DNA of 41,698 bases from Deltaproteobacteria bacterium (GTDB lineage: Bacteria; Desulfobacterota; Desulfuromonadia; Desulfuromonadales; BM103): positions 1-41,698 of the forward strand of contig JAGXHM010000014.1 of assembly GCA_024636155.1 (NCBI GenBank), written 5' to 3'. Position 1 is the stretch's first letter. Every line of letters begins with the position of its first letter. Both the position numbers and the translations under genes were made by a program. A model generated the notes under the pieces. It made no database searches. It worked only from the letters and a program-made list of their open reading frames with translations, and was not told the origin of the DNA. Below are positions 23,995-31,632 of the stretch, piece after piece.

Positions 23995-25314
23995 TCAGTG
24001 GATAGCTTCTCCCATCATGGCCGTTGGCAGCCAGGTCGCAATCTCAGGGAAAATGCATAAGATTATTATCGCCACAACCATGCACACCATAAAAGGAAGA
24101 GCGCCCTTGAGAATGGTTGGCAAAGATATATCCGGCGCAATCCCGTTGATCACATAAAGGTTCAGACCAACCGGCGGGGTAATCAACCCGATTTCCATAT
24201 TGATGGTAAAGATAACGGCGAACCAGTAGGGATCGAATCCGACAATTTCAATAATTGGCAGCAAGATAGGGGCTGTCATCACTATGACTGCTACGGGCGG
24301 CAGAAAGAACCCGGCAACCAGCAGGAAAACATTGATGATTGCCATCAAAACCCAGCGATTAACATCCAGGGCAGCAATGTATTCTGCCACCGACTGAGTT
24401 ACATAAAGGCTTGAAAGCATGTAGGCAAACAGGGCCGACGCCGCAATAATCATCATGATCATCACGCTTTCCTTCATCGAACCACTAATGATCGCCCAGA
24501 TTTTTTTAGGTTGCCAGACCTTATAAATGACCGCAACCATAATGAGGACAAACATCGCCCCAACACCGGCCGCTTCCGAGGGAGTTGCAACCCCACCATA
24601 GAGAACGAACAAAACACCGACGATAATCACCAGAAAGGGCAAGACGCGCGGCAGGACTTCCAGCTTTTCCTTTAGCGTAAAACCTTTCCCCGTACTGCTA
24701 AAGCTGTAACCATTACGCCAGGCGGTAAAAAGCGACCAGGCAATAAACAGTCCGGTCAGTAGGACGCCAGGGAACAAGCCGGCCATAAACAGGCGGCCAA
24801 TAGAGGTTTCTGTCGCAATACCATAAACGATCATGGTGATTGACGGCGGGATAAGGATTCCCAGGGTTCCGCCAGCGGCAATAGATCCAGCCGCCAGTCC
24901 ATCTGGATATCCCCGCTTGCGCATTTCAGGAATACCCATTTTACCGATCGCTGCGCAGGTCGCCGGTGAAGAGCCGCTGAGGGCGGCAAAAACCGCACAG
25001 GCACCAATGTTTGACATAATCAAGCCACCGGGTAAACGGTGCAACCAACGATCCAAGGCTTCGTAAAGGTCTTTGCCGGCAGGCGAAGAAGCAACTGCTG
25101 CGCCCATAACAATAAACATCGGGATTGAAACTAGCGAGAATTCGGCGATACCGGAAAAGAATATATCGGCCATGATATTGAGAGCATCAAGACCTTCGAA
25201 GATGGCTAGAAACGATATAGCTACCAATCCCAGGCCAAAGGCAATCGGGATACCGCAAGCCAATATGATGACAGTACTCAGAGCAATGAATACACCTATA
25301 ATTAGAGGGCTCAT
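23995..25314 (-). CDS. matM: TRAP transporter large permease (DctM), probable malonate importer
   Basis: A 439-residue membrane protein with about 12 helices, of the DctM family: GAAVASSPAGKDLYEALDRW, LSGSSPATCAAIGKMGIPEM, AAGGTLGILIPPSI and the end block MEIGLITPPVGLNLYVING are characteristic. It forms the Na+-coupled channel part of the TRAP system. The gene overlaps the small permease gene by four bases. Its place directly before mdcACDE, together with the known malonate TRAP system MatPQM of Sinorhizobium, suggests malonate as substrate; the symbol reflects this inference. Confidence 0.85.
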   Translation of the reverse strand: MSPLIIGVFIALSTVIILACGIPIAFGLGLVAISFLAIFEGLDALNIMADIFFSGIAEFSLVSIPMFIVMGAAVASSPAGKDLYEALDRWLHRLPGGLIMSNIGACAVFAALSGSSPATCAAIGKMGIPEMRKRGYPDGLAAGSIAAGGTLGILIPPSITMIVYGIATETSIGRLFMAGLFPGVLLTGLFIAWSLFTAWRNGYSFSSTGKGFTLKEKLEVLPRVLPFLVIIVGVLFVLYGGVATPSEAAGVGAMFVLIMVAVIYKVWQPKKIWAIISGSMKESVMIMMIIAASALFAYMLSSLYVTQSVAEYIAALDVNRWVLMAIINVFLLVAGFFLPPVAVIVMTAPILLPIIEIVGFDPYWFAVIFTINMEIGLITPPVGLNLYVINGIAPDISLPTILKGALPFMVCMVVAIIILCIFPEIATWLPTAMMGEAIH

Positions 25315-25850
25315 GATCTATCTCCTTCACTCGTGCCATGTGCCTCTGCACCTGATCGAAAAGGCATATCATTACCGGTGACCAGAGCCATTATGTCAGC
25401 GACATATTGTAGCGACATGAGACCGATACCGAGCGGTATGGATAGATAAGGAATCCAGAGGGGCAAAGCCCAGATAGTGTCGGTTGTCCAGTCATTGACC
25501 AGCGCTTCATAAAAAAATTCGAAACCCTTCCAGGTCAGCACCGCACAGAAAAGCAATCCCAGAAGGCTGGCTGTCAGGGCCAAGACGAATCGCCCTCTAG
25601 GTCCCATATAATGTGGCAAGAGATCGACATTAACGTGGCCTTTGACCAATAGAACATATGGGCACCCGATAAAGGTCGAACCGACCAGCGAGAAGATGAC
25701 AAATTCAGTTTGCCAGATCGTCGAAGCGTTGAGAAAGTAGCGCATCACCACCATCTGGCATACGACAATAATGGCCAAACCGACCAATACGGCCGCGATA
25801 ACGCCGCAAGCATTTGAAACCACGCTGACGAACTTACAGAAACTTTTCAT
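25311..25850 (-). CDS. matQ: TRAP transporter small permease (DctQ), probable malonate system
   Basis: A 179-residue protein with four predicted helices. The DctQ landmark WQTEFVIFSLVGSTFIGCPYVLLVKGHVNVDLL region spans helix 2 to helix 3 (about residues 60-95). It pairs with the large permease to form the membrane part. It lies 102 bases after the binding-protein gene, a common spacing when the binding protein is made in excess. The short Glu/Gly-rich C-terminus is unremarkable. Confidence 0.87.
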   Translation of the reverse strand: MKSFCKFVSVVSNACGVIAAVLVGLAIIVVCQMVVMRYFLNASTIWQTEFVIFSLVGSTFIGCPYVLLVKGHVNVDLLPHYMGPRGRFVLALTASLLGLLFCAVLTWKGFEFFYEALVNDWTTDTIWALPLWIPYLSIPLGIGLMSLQYVADIMALVTGNDMPFRSGAEAHGTSEGDRS

Positions 25851-25952
25851 AAGAACCTCACCTTCTCAGCGAAAAACAGACCTTTACCATAACAGTGACG
25901 CAGGAGAAAGCCCTGGGAACGCCCGGTTAAGGTCGTCCCCAGGGGCAGGAGA

Positions 25953-26951
25953 TTATTCGACTGCAAGAGCTTTTTCGATCAACTCTTTACCGCCTGGAAC
26001 ATTTTCAGAAAAGTTCTTATATGATGTCTCTTGGGCAATAGCTTTCCATGCTGCAGCCTGCTCGGCTGTCATGGTCACAACTTCAACGCCTGCTTTTTTG
26101 TAGACTTCAACCATTTTGTCGTCCAGACCCGCAGCTTCACCAGCCATATAATCTTCAGCTTTTTGACCGGCAGCCATCAGAGCATCCTGCTGAGCCTTGT
26201 TGAGCTTGTCCCAGCTTTTCTTCGACATAAGGATAGGCTCATACATAAACCATAAAGCATATTCGCCAGGGGCCGTCAGGCAGGTCGCTTGCTCGTAAAT
26301 ACGGTATGACACAAAACTTCCGGAGCTGGTATTAGCAGCGTCCAGAACCCCTGTCTGCATAGCTTGATAAATGGCCGCGCTCGACATTGAGGAGATCGAC
26401 GCACCAGCACCAACCAGCATTTGCTCAAAAGCAGGCCCGGCAGCGCGGGTTACCTGCCCAGCCATAGTCTCTGGTCCTAGAATACACTGCTTTTTTGAGG
26501 CAAAACCACCGGCCAACCAGCCATCTGCCAGAACGACAACTCCTGCATCGTTAATGATTTTTTTGATGTCATCCATAAACGGTGAATCATTCAAACGCTG
26601 AGCGTGTGCGTGGTTCTTGACCAAACCTGGCATCAGAGTCGCACTGAACTGTGGATGGCGACCACTGGCGTAATCGAGTGGGAATGCCGAAATGTCGAGT
26701 TGTCCCTTGACCATCGCACCCCACTGTTCTTTGGGTTTGAAAAGTGATTTTCCGGGATAAATCTTAATTTCAAGATCGACGTTAGCCTTGGCAACTTCCT
26801 TTGCTATTATCTGCACCATCTCGTCCCGCACATCCCCCTTACCACCAGGCCACTGGTGCGAGGCTTTCAATGTTGCAGCACTGGCGTAACCGGCAACACT
26901 CACAAAGGCGAAAGCGACAGTCCAAATCATTGTTTTCTTGAAAATCGACAT
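25953..26951 (-). CDS. matP: TRAP transporter periplasmic solute-binding protein (DctP), probable malonate receptor
   Basis: A 332-residue DctP-family protein. A Sec signal peptide is visible at residues 1 to about 25 (KKTMIWTVAFAFVSVAG followed by ASA). The conserved ligand Arg lies in TRAAGPAFEQMLVGAGA near residue 168, followed by AAIYQAMQTGVLDAANTSS, typical of the family. It binds the substrate in the periplasm and delivers it to DctQM. A strong AAGGAGG precedes the ATG. The gntR gene upstream ends 85 bases before. Substrate as malonate is inferred from the neighbouring mdc genes. Confidence 0.87.
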   Translation of the reverse strand: MSIFKKTMIWTVAFAFVSVAGYASAATLKASHQWPGGKGDVRDEMVQIIAKEVAKANVDLEIKIYPGKSLFKPKEQWGAMVKGQLDISAFPLDYASGRHPQFSATLMPGLVKNHAHAQRLNDSPFMDDIKKIINDAGVVVLADGWLAGGFASKKQCILGPETMAGQVTRAAGPAFEQMLVGAGASISSMSSAAIYQAMQTGVLDAANTSSGSFVSYRIYEQATCLTAPGEYALWFMYEPILMSKKSWDKLNKAQQDALMAAGQKAEDYMAGEAAGLDDKMVEVYKKAGVEVVTMTAEQAAAWKAIAQETSYKNFSENVPGGKELIEKALAVE

Positions 26952-27036
26952 TTTGTTACCTCCTTAAAGATGATAGAAATTTTCTTTTCTGGGGATTGCG
27001 CCGGCGGCGCTGTCTTTTCCCGATCCCGGTAAACTG

Positions 27037-27702
27037 CTATTTTGCTAGCGAATCGTATTCTCTCAAAGCTTCCCATTGACTGATCAAATGATCATGCATG
27101 ATTTTTTCAGCAGCAGCAGGGTTGCCATTCTGGAAAGCGGCTAAAAGCATCCGGTGTTCTGCCAATGAGGCTTGAAGCCGCCCAGGAAGATAAAGTTGTC
27201 TCCCACGCATCAACTTGAGAAATTTACGTAGGTCATTGGTTGTGCGTTCCAGCCAGTTGTTACAGGCCAGTTTTTGTACAAGTTCGTGGCATAGACAATT
27301 CAACTCAAAATACGTCTCCACATTATTAGCCGCCGCATGTTTTTCAAGCTTGTTATGCAACTCTTCAACCCGCTTTATGTCTGCGGGTTTTGATTTCTTT
27401 ACCGCCTCATAGGCGCATCTTCCTTCAAGCAAGGCCATCAACGGGAAAAGTTCATCGATGTCCTGTTCTTTAAGTTCCGTAACGAAACAACCACGACGTG
27501 GCTCAAGAACGACCAAACCCTCAGCATGAAGGACTTTGAGGGCCTCACGCATGGGCGTACGACTGATTCCGTACTTTTCAGCCAAGGATTGTTCATCAAT
27601 TGCTTCGCCAGGTTTCAACTCCTGTGAATAGATTCTCTCCCGAAGACGTGCTGCAACCTCCTGGTAAAGAGCTGTTGTGGAAATCCTAGCGTTTTTACTC
27701 AT
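27037..27702 (-). CDS. GntR family (FadR/FCD subfamily) regulator of the TRAP-mdc unit
   Basis: A regulator of about 221 residues. The winged helix shows IDEQSLAEKYGISRTPMREALKVL and a wing VVLEPRRGCFVTEL; the C-terminal FCD domain shows YFELNCLCHELVQKLA and a final helix with LAEHRMLLAAFQNGNP, holding metal-type His residues. I start at ATG 27702 (MSKNARISTTALYQ), after GGGGG; the open frame continues 12 codons further without a ribosome-binding site. It heads the gntR-dctPQM-mdcACDE-usp direction and resembles MatR in type and position. A palindrome at 27741-27757 may be its own operator. Confidence 0.9.
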   Translation of the reverse strand: MSKNARISTTALYQEVAARLRERIYSQELKPGEAIDEQSLAEKYGISRTPMREALKVLHAEGLVVLEPRRGCFVTELKEQDIDELFPLMALLEGRCAYEAVKKSKPADIKRVEELHNKLEKHAAANNVETYFELNCLCHELVQKLACNNWLERTTNDLRKFLKLMRGRQLYLPGRLQASLAEHRMLLAAFQNGNPAAAEKIMHDHLISQWEALREYDSLAK

Positions 27703-27740
27703 GGGAGACCCCCAGCAGGTAAATATTTTATCGCGCAATC

Positions 27741-27757
27741 CATAATTTATAATTATG
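27741..27757. promoter_or_regulatory. AT-rich palindrome upstream of the gntR-TRAP-mdc unit, candidate operator
   Basis: CATAATT TAT AATTATG forms two perfect 7-base arms around three bases, 39 bases before the chosen gntR start. A perfect -35 box TTGACA lies further upstream on the minus strand (27799-27794), with only a weak -10 (about 27781-27776), so the palindrome would lie just downstream of transcription start, a usual place for self-repression. It differs from the TTGTATACAA-type site in front of the mad unit. Confidence 0.45.
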
Positions 27758-28136
27758 AATTACATAAACAGGCTATCCAAGTGAGAACAAACCTGTCAAG
27801 ACAAAAATAACGTTGTTACACTTTCACCATTTAAGATAATTTATAACAGTATATTTAAATGTATTTTCGATAAGTTACAATGTGTAACAATATTTCCCAT
27901 GAGTGGTTTTTTGCTTAAGTTCGGGAAAAAAGCAAGAAATTGACTACCTTGTCCATAGTGCCATAAGCCTAGTGTCGCACAAAAAATCAGGGACAGATAA
28001 AGCCAGAGAGAATCAAGGTCAAACCAAGCAGGTGGCCATGAAATGGTCTTGCAAGCATGTGTTGCATAACAAAGCTGAGGAGGAAAAGTCGGTAGGTATG
28101 AAACAGATATGGTTATAAAAGTGTTTTTGAGATAAA
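27758..28136. other. Gene-free AT-rich stretch with GTGTAACAA inverted repeats
   Basis: No believable gene is present. GTTACA ATG TGTAAC at 27874-27888 is a perfect 6-base-arm palindrome, and GTTGTTACAC at 27812-27821 is an inverted copy of the GTGTAACAA core at 27882-27890, so the motif occurs at least twice. On the + strand TTGACT (from about 27942) followed 17 bases later by ATAAGC is a weak promoter-like pair with no gene behind it. The motifs could be regulator sites for the TRAP-mdc unit; nothing ties them to a known protein. Confidence 0.3.
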
Positions 28137-28171
28137 ACAAAACAGGCCAGCCACAATGCGACTGACCTGTT
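28137..28171 (-). terminator. Intrinsic terminator after tRNA-Cys
   Basis: On the minus strand AACAGG-T-CAG pairs with CTG-C-CCTGTT across one mismatch, then a T-rich run (TTTTGTTTTA) follows. It lies six bases beyond the CCA end of tRNA-Cys. Confidence 0.65.
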
Positions 28172-28176
28172 GATTT

Positions 28177-28250
28177 TGGAGGCTCCGCCCGGATTCGAAC
28201 CGGGGATGGAGATTTTGCAGACCTCTGCCTTACCACTTGGCGACGGAGCC
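28177..28250 (-). tRNA. tRNA-Cys (GCA)
   Basis: Reads GGCTCCG at the 5' end and CGGAGCC at the 3' acceptor arm, with T as discriminator base and an encoded CCA. The anticodon loop contains CTGCAAA, giving anticodon GCA, and the T-arm holds GGTTCGAATCC. The total is 74 bases including CCA. A terminator follows directly. Confidence 0.95.
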
Positions 28251-28414
28251 ATCAAAAAAGAGTTACTTTGAATACCAAAGGGCACGAAATGTGTCAAGCG
28301 CAAACTCCTGATTGCAGAGGATCGTAAGTCACTTTTCTTTGCCTTATCTTCTTCTGTTCGTTACTGATCACATTGGCAACAAGAATTGTCACCTTGGTTC
28401 GTATCACAGGCCCG

Positions 28415-29299
28415 CTAATTTTCGAGATCGACTCGCACCCGGATGGAGTTACCACTCCCTGCGGAGTGACGACCTGCACCAAGGATCTCCTGGCTCAGCC
28501 CATCCTGTGTGCTCATCTGGCCTCCCAGATCATACCATGTGCCTAAAGGAAGCCGCACCTTGGTCGCCAGTTCATGAAAAATGATCTGATTCGGATTTTG
28601 TGAATCAAGAAAAGCCATAAACGGTCTGATTTCAAGTTGAACCGTTTCGTCAAATACTTCTGGCAGGACCTCGAATCCGGTATCAACGTTCTGGTAATCA
28701 ATGGTCTCAACAAATGCTGGATGATGACGACAATAGGAACGCATCTGGCTGGTAAAAGGAACGGCTTTGCCGACAGAGATTGTCGCCGGGGAGCCTTCGA
28801 TAACTGTCATAAACTGGCTTACATTGCGGTCTTCCTGACGGCGGTCATCTCGAGCCTGCACATTAATCCGGTTACCACCGGAAGTAATATAAATGGAACC
28901 GCCATCTTTCCTGTCGGGGCGATTCAGGTCAACAGCAACCGACCCACTACGTAAATGACCGGAGGTATTTACTTCGCGGGTATGGTCATCGAGGCGACTT
29001 CCTTGATTAACAGTCACTCGAAGCATGCGTTGGGCGCGATCATAGGAAGCGACCAGATTGGCAATTTCGTTGAGTTCAGCGGGGCTGGCATTAACCACCA
29101 GTGTATTTCTGTGTGCAGCGACTTTGGCACTGTCGTCAACAAAATCTCGAACCATTTCGGCGAGCTCACCTGCAGAACGATTCTGTAGTTTAAAAACCCG
29201 CGTCTCTGCTCTCACCTGCCCGGAGGAAAGAATGCAAGTGAACAACATCAGACTTATCGAGACAAACAATTTTGACCAACAACGACGAATCGCCACCAT
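28415..29299 (-). CDS. Exported protein with a secretin-type N-domain (NolW-like), without a full secretin barrel
   Basis: A 294-residue protein. A signal peptide spans residues 1 to about 31 (LFVSISLMLFTCILSS, then VRAE). Residues 33-95 look like a secretin short domain: VFKLQNRSAGELAEMVRDFV and LVVNASPAELNEIANLVASYD. The second half (VIEGSPATISVGKAVPFTSQ, ...GFEVLPEVFDETVQLEIRPF) resembles the start of the secretin beta domain, as in type II/III secretion and pilus secretins, but the chain ends well before a complete gate and barrel. It stands alone, with no secretion genes nearby. It may be a periplasmic protein that reuses secretin modules; its function is unknown. AGGAG precedes the ATG. 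Confidence 0.7.
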   Translation of the reverse strand: MVAIRRCWSKLFVSISLMLFTCILSSGQVRAETRVFKLQNRSAGELAEMVRDFVDDSAKVAAHRNTLVVNASPAELNEIANLVASYDRAQRMLRVTVNQGSRLDDHTREVNTSGHLRSGSVAVDLNRPDRKDGGSIYITSGGNRINVQARDDRRQEDRNVSQFMTVIEGSPATISVGKAVPFTSQMRSYCRHHPAFVETIDYQNVDTGFEVLPEVFDETVQLEIRPFMAFLDSQNPNQIIFHELATKVRLPLGTWYDLGGQMSTQDGLSQEILGAGRHSAGSGNSIRVRVDLEN

Positions 29300-29461
29300 G
29301 ACTCCTGTTATTCATGAAACCAGGCGAAAACGATGATCTAGTTTCCGACATGATCAAGATATATACGATAGCAGACAATCCAAGGTAATGCAGAACATCA
29401 TAAACCAGCAAGCCGACAACTGCTCCATTTAAAAAATTTGTAGTGAACCACTGATAAGATA

Positions 29462-29498
29462 AAAAAGAGGGGCTAGCCCTAATGGGCTAGCCCCTCTT
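29462..29498 (-). terminator. Strong intrinsic terminator of the dodecaheme cytochrome operon
   Basis: AAGAGGGGCTAGCCC pairs perfectly with its complement around a 4-base loop, and on the minus strand a run of seven T residues follows. It lies 23 bases after the stop of the second cytochrome gene. Confidence 0.92.
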
Positions 29499-29520
29499 GG
29501 GTAAGATTCTTGTTAGAGAG

Positions 29521-30381
29521 CTACTTCTTTTCCTTAACCGGCAGATCATGTACATCGATATGGCAAGTCAAACAGTTAGGGAACAATTCCATCTGTTTCT
29601 TGTTATGTGGTTCACCATGACATTCTGCACAACTCGGAATTTTACCATGCGCCTGATGGCACTTGGTGCAGACTACCTGGCCATGCTTGCTCTGCGTTCC
29701 CTGCCACTTGGAGTAAACTTTATCATGACATCCGCCGCAGCTTTGAACGTTAACATTGAGGGGGAAATTGATCCGCAACGGCGCATGCACCCGCTCATGG
29801 CAAGTCATACAACTTTCAATAGGCTGCCCGGTATAATGACCATCATGGCATTCAGAGCAATTCGGGATATAGCCATGTTTCTCGTGGTGGCAGCTTTGGC
29901 AAGCCTGTTCAGTGTGAGCACTCGGAAACTTTTTAAGTTCACTTGCTGGCCCAGAATGACAATCAGCACACGCCTTGGCAAGCCGATCCATAGCCGGAAC
30001 AAGCAAAGGAGCATGAGGATTCTGATGACAGTTAATACAGTCGATCTGCACCGATCCATGCTGCTGGCCATGACACATAGCGCAGAGCGGCATCAGATCG
30101 TCATAATTGTTTTTTCGCGGATTGTACGCATGAAAGACTTCGTGGCATTCCTGACAGGAAAAGCGATGTTTGCCGCCGGAGTTTTTTAGATTCTGAAACT
30201 GACCAGTATGACATTGACCACATTCTGCAGGTTGCAGAGGAGTCGGTGTTGTTGCATAAAGAGTCGCGTCAACCGGTGGCAGTTGGCGCTCAGCTGCAAA
30301 CCCTGGCTGGGGAAACCCAGCCAGGGAGACAACAACAATCAGAGCAAGGACAGTCTTGTAAGCAGAAAGGCATGACATCAT
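29521..30381 (-). CDS. Periplasmic dodecaheme c-type cytochrome (second of a tandem pair)
   Basis: A 286-residue protein with a signal peptide (residues 1 to about 29, ending GFAAE) and 12 CXXCH heme-binding motifs that I counted: CGQCH, CQECH, CAMCH, CINCH, CADCH, CQSCH, CSECH, CMTCH, CGGCH, CTKCH, CAECH and CLTCH. Many extra histidines can serve as second axial ligands. One heme per about 21 residues is a dense, wire-like arrangement. It ends HDLPVKEKK; the upstream paralogue ends in the same style, with VKKKK. It starts two bases after that gene ends. Probable role: periplasmic electron storage or transfer toward metals, sulfur or fumarate; partner unknown. Confidence 0.93.
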   Translation of the reverse strand: MMSCLSAYKTVLALIVVVSLAGFPQPGFAAERQLPPVDATLYATTPTPLQPAECGQCHTGQFQNLKNSGGKHRFSCQECHEVFHAYNPRKNNYDDLMPLCAMCHGQQHGSVQIDCINCHQNPHAPLLVPAMDRLAKACADCHSGPASELKKFPSAHTEQACQSCHHEKHGYIPNCSECHDGHYTGQPIESCMTCHERVHAPLRINFPLNVNVQSCGGCHDKVYSKWQGTQSKHGQVVCTKCHQAHGKIPSCAECHGEPHNKKQMELFPNCLTCHIDVHDLPVKEKK

Positions 30382-30382
30382 C

Positions 30383-31192
30383 TTACTTCTTCTTTTTGAC
30401 CGGCCAGTTATTCAAATCGTGGGCGACATTGTGACATTCACCGCATTTCGGGAAACGATCATGCATGGATTGAGCATGTGGCAGACCATGACAATCGTTA
30501 CATTGCGGCACAGTCTTATGCTTGCTCGCATGACAGGTCGCACAAGCAATCTGGCTGTGCTTGGCCGGGCTTGCAGAAAGAGTTGCAAAGACCGAATCAT
30601 GGCAAGCAGCACAAAGCTGAGATCCCGTGCTGGCCGGATAAGTCAACTCAAGAGGCTTGTGAGCCTGGTGACATGTTGAGCAGTTTGCCTGAGTCATTGA
30701 CTCAGAGTGAGGCTGATGACAGTCAAGACAAGAAGGGATGTTGCCGTGTGTATCGGCATGACAGAAATTACAGGCAAAGGTCGCGTGCTTGCTCGGACTG
30801 GCAACCATCTCCTTGTTGGGGCCTGCATGGCAGGAGACACAAACCGTCTTGTGCTCGCCGGTCAGGGTCACGTTCAGCGGCTGATGCGGGTTGTGGCAGC
30901 CCAGGCAGTCTTCTTTCAGTTCGTAATGCGCGCTACCTTCATGGCAGTTGTTGCACTGAGGGATGTTGTTAGCTGAACTCGGACGATGGCCTTCATGACA
31001 AGCCTGGCAATCAATTTCAGTTTGATGGGATGCGCCATTTGCAGCAATCTGTGCAGGTTGCACGCTATGACATTTGCCACAATCAGCAACGGTTAGTACT
31101 GCTTGCTCAGCAAACGCAACAGAACCCAGACAAGCAACCAATGCTATCGCAAAAGTTGCAACCATCAGCTTCTTCATTTGATACTTCAACAT
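30383..31192 (-). CDS. Periplasmic dodecaheme c-type cytochrome (first of a tandem pair)
   Basis: About 269 residues with a signal peptide (MKKLMVATFAIALVACLGSV, then AFA) and 12 CXXCH motifs: CGKCH, CQACH, CNNCH, CLGCH, CVSCH, CNFCH, CLDCH, CSTCH, CAACH, CATCH, CNDCH and CGECH. I choose ATG 31192, since GGAGG lies seven bases before it; an ATG at 31198 is too near. The Cys in the signal (VACLGS) could suggest a lipobox, but AFAE gives a better signal peptidase I site. Order and spacing of motifs parallel the downstream gene, so the pair arose by tandem duplication and then diverged strongly. Confidence 0.93.
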   Translation of the reverse strand: MLKYQMKKLMVATFAIALVACLGSVAFAEQAVLTVADCGKCHSVQPAQIAANGASHQTEIDCQACHEGHRPSSANNIPQCNNCHEGSAHYELKEDCLGCHNPHQPLNVTLTGEHKTVCVSCHAGPNKEMVASPSKHATFACNFCHADTHGNIPSCLDCHQPHSESMTQANCSTCHQAHKPLELTYPASTGSQLCAACHDSVFATLSASPAKHSQIACATCHASKHKTVPQCNDCHGLPHAQSMHDRFPKCGECHNVAHDLNNWPVKKKK

Positions 31193-31269
31193 CTTCATTC
31201 CTCCTCGAAAAAAAACCCGACAGATAGCTATACATAGAGCAAAACAGACATAAATAAATGAAATGTTTT

Positions 31270-31297
31270 TGTATCGTTACCCGCCAGTGAGTGTCAA
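31270..31297 (-). promoter_or_regulatory. Candidate promoter of the cytochrome operon
   Basis: On the minus strand a perfect TTGACA (31297-31292) is followed after 16 bases by GATACA (31275-31270), a weak -10. The leader of about 70 bases contains a run of eight T residues before the ribosome-binding site. Prediction by eye. Confidence 0.45.
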
Positions 31298-31433
31298 TAA
31301 CAAAATGGGAATTGTCCAATGATTGCAAAAATTGCATGTCCTACTGATTCACGGGCATTAAAACCGACAAGACGAAAACAGCTTCATCTTTCTATCAAGG
31401 CTGCACGAGAATAAGCAACAGAACAAAAGAAAA

Positions 31434-31459
31434 GCCCCACAACAATTAAGTTGTGGGGC
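31434..31459 (-). terminator. Intrinsic terminator after tRNA-Gly
   Basis: GCCCCACAAC pairs perfectly with GTTGTGGGGC around six bases; on the minus strand it is followed by CTTTTCTTTTG. It lies nine bases beyond the tRNA CCA end. Confidence 0.85.
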
Positions 31460-31467
31460 ATTATTTC

Positions 31468-31542
31468 TGGAGCGGGACACGAGATTCGAACTCGCGACTT
31501 CGACCTTGGCAAGGTCGCACTCTACCACTGAGTTAGTCCCGC
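31468..31542 (-). tRNA. tRNA-Gly (GCC)
   Basis: The acceptor arms GCGGGAC and GTCCCGC pair fully, with T as discriminator base and an encoded CCA. The anticodon loop reads CTTGCCAAG, anticodon GCC. The T-arm has GAGTTCGAATCTC. The length is 75 bases with CCA. It is followed by a terminator and preceded by pgsA, which ends 90 bases away in the same direction. Confidence 0.95.
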
Positions 31543-31632
31543 AAATTGTGTTCCGTCAGTGACGACGGATGCACTTTATAGCAAAAGCCTTCTGGACAAG
31601 TCAACCGAAATTTTCACAGCTGGCGTTAAAGA

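Noticed and set aside
26990-27036. GCGCC GGC GGCGC stem between gntR and dctP as a terminator
   Set aside because: No T-run follows on the minus strand and the stem has only five base pairs, so read-through into dctP is expected.
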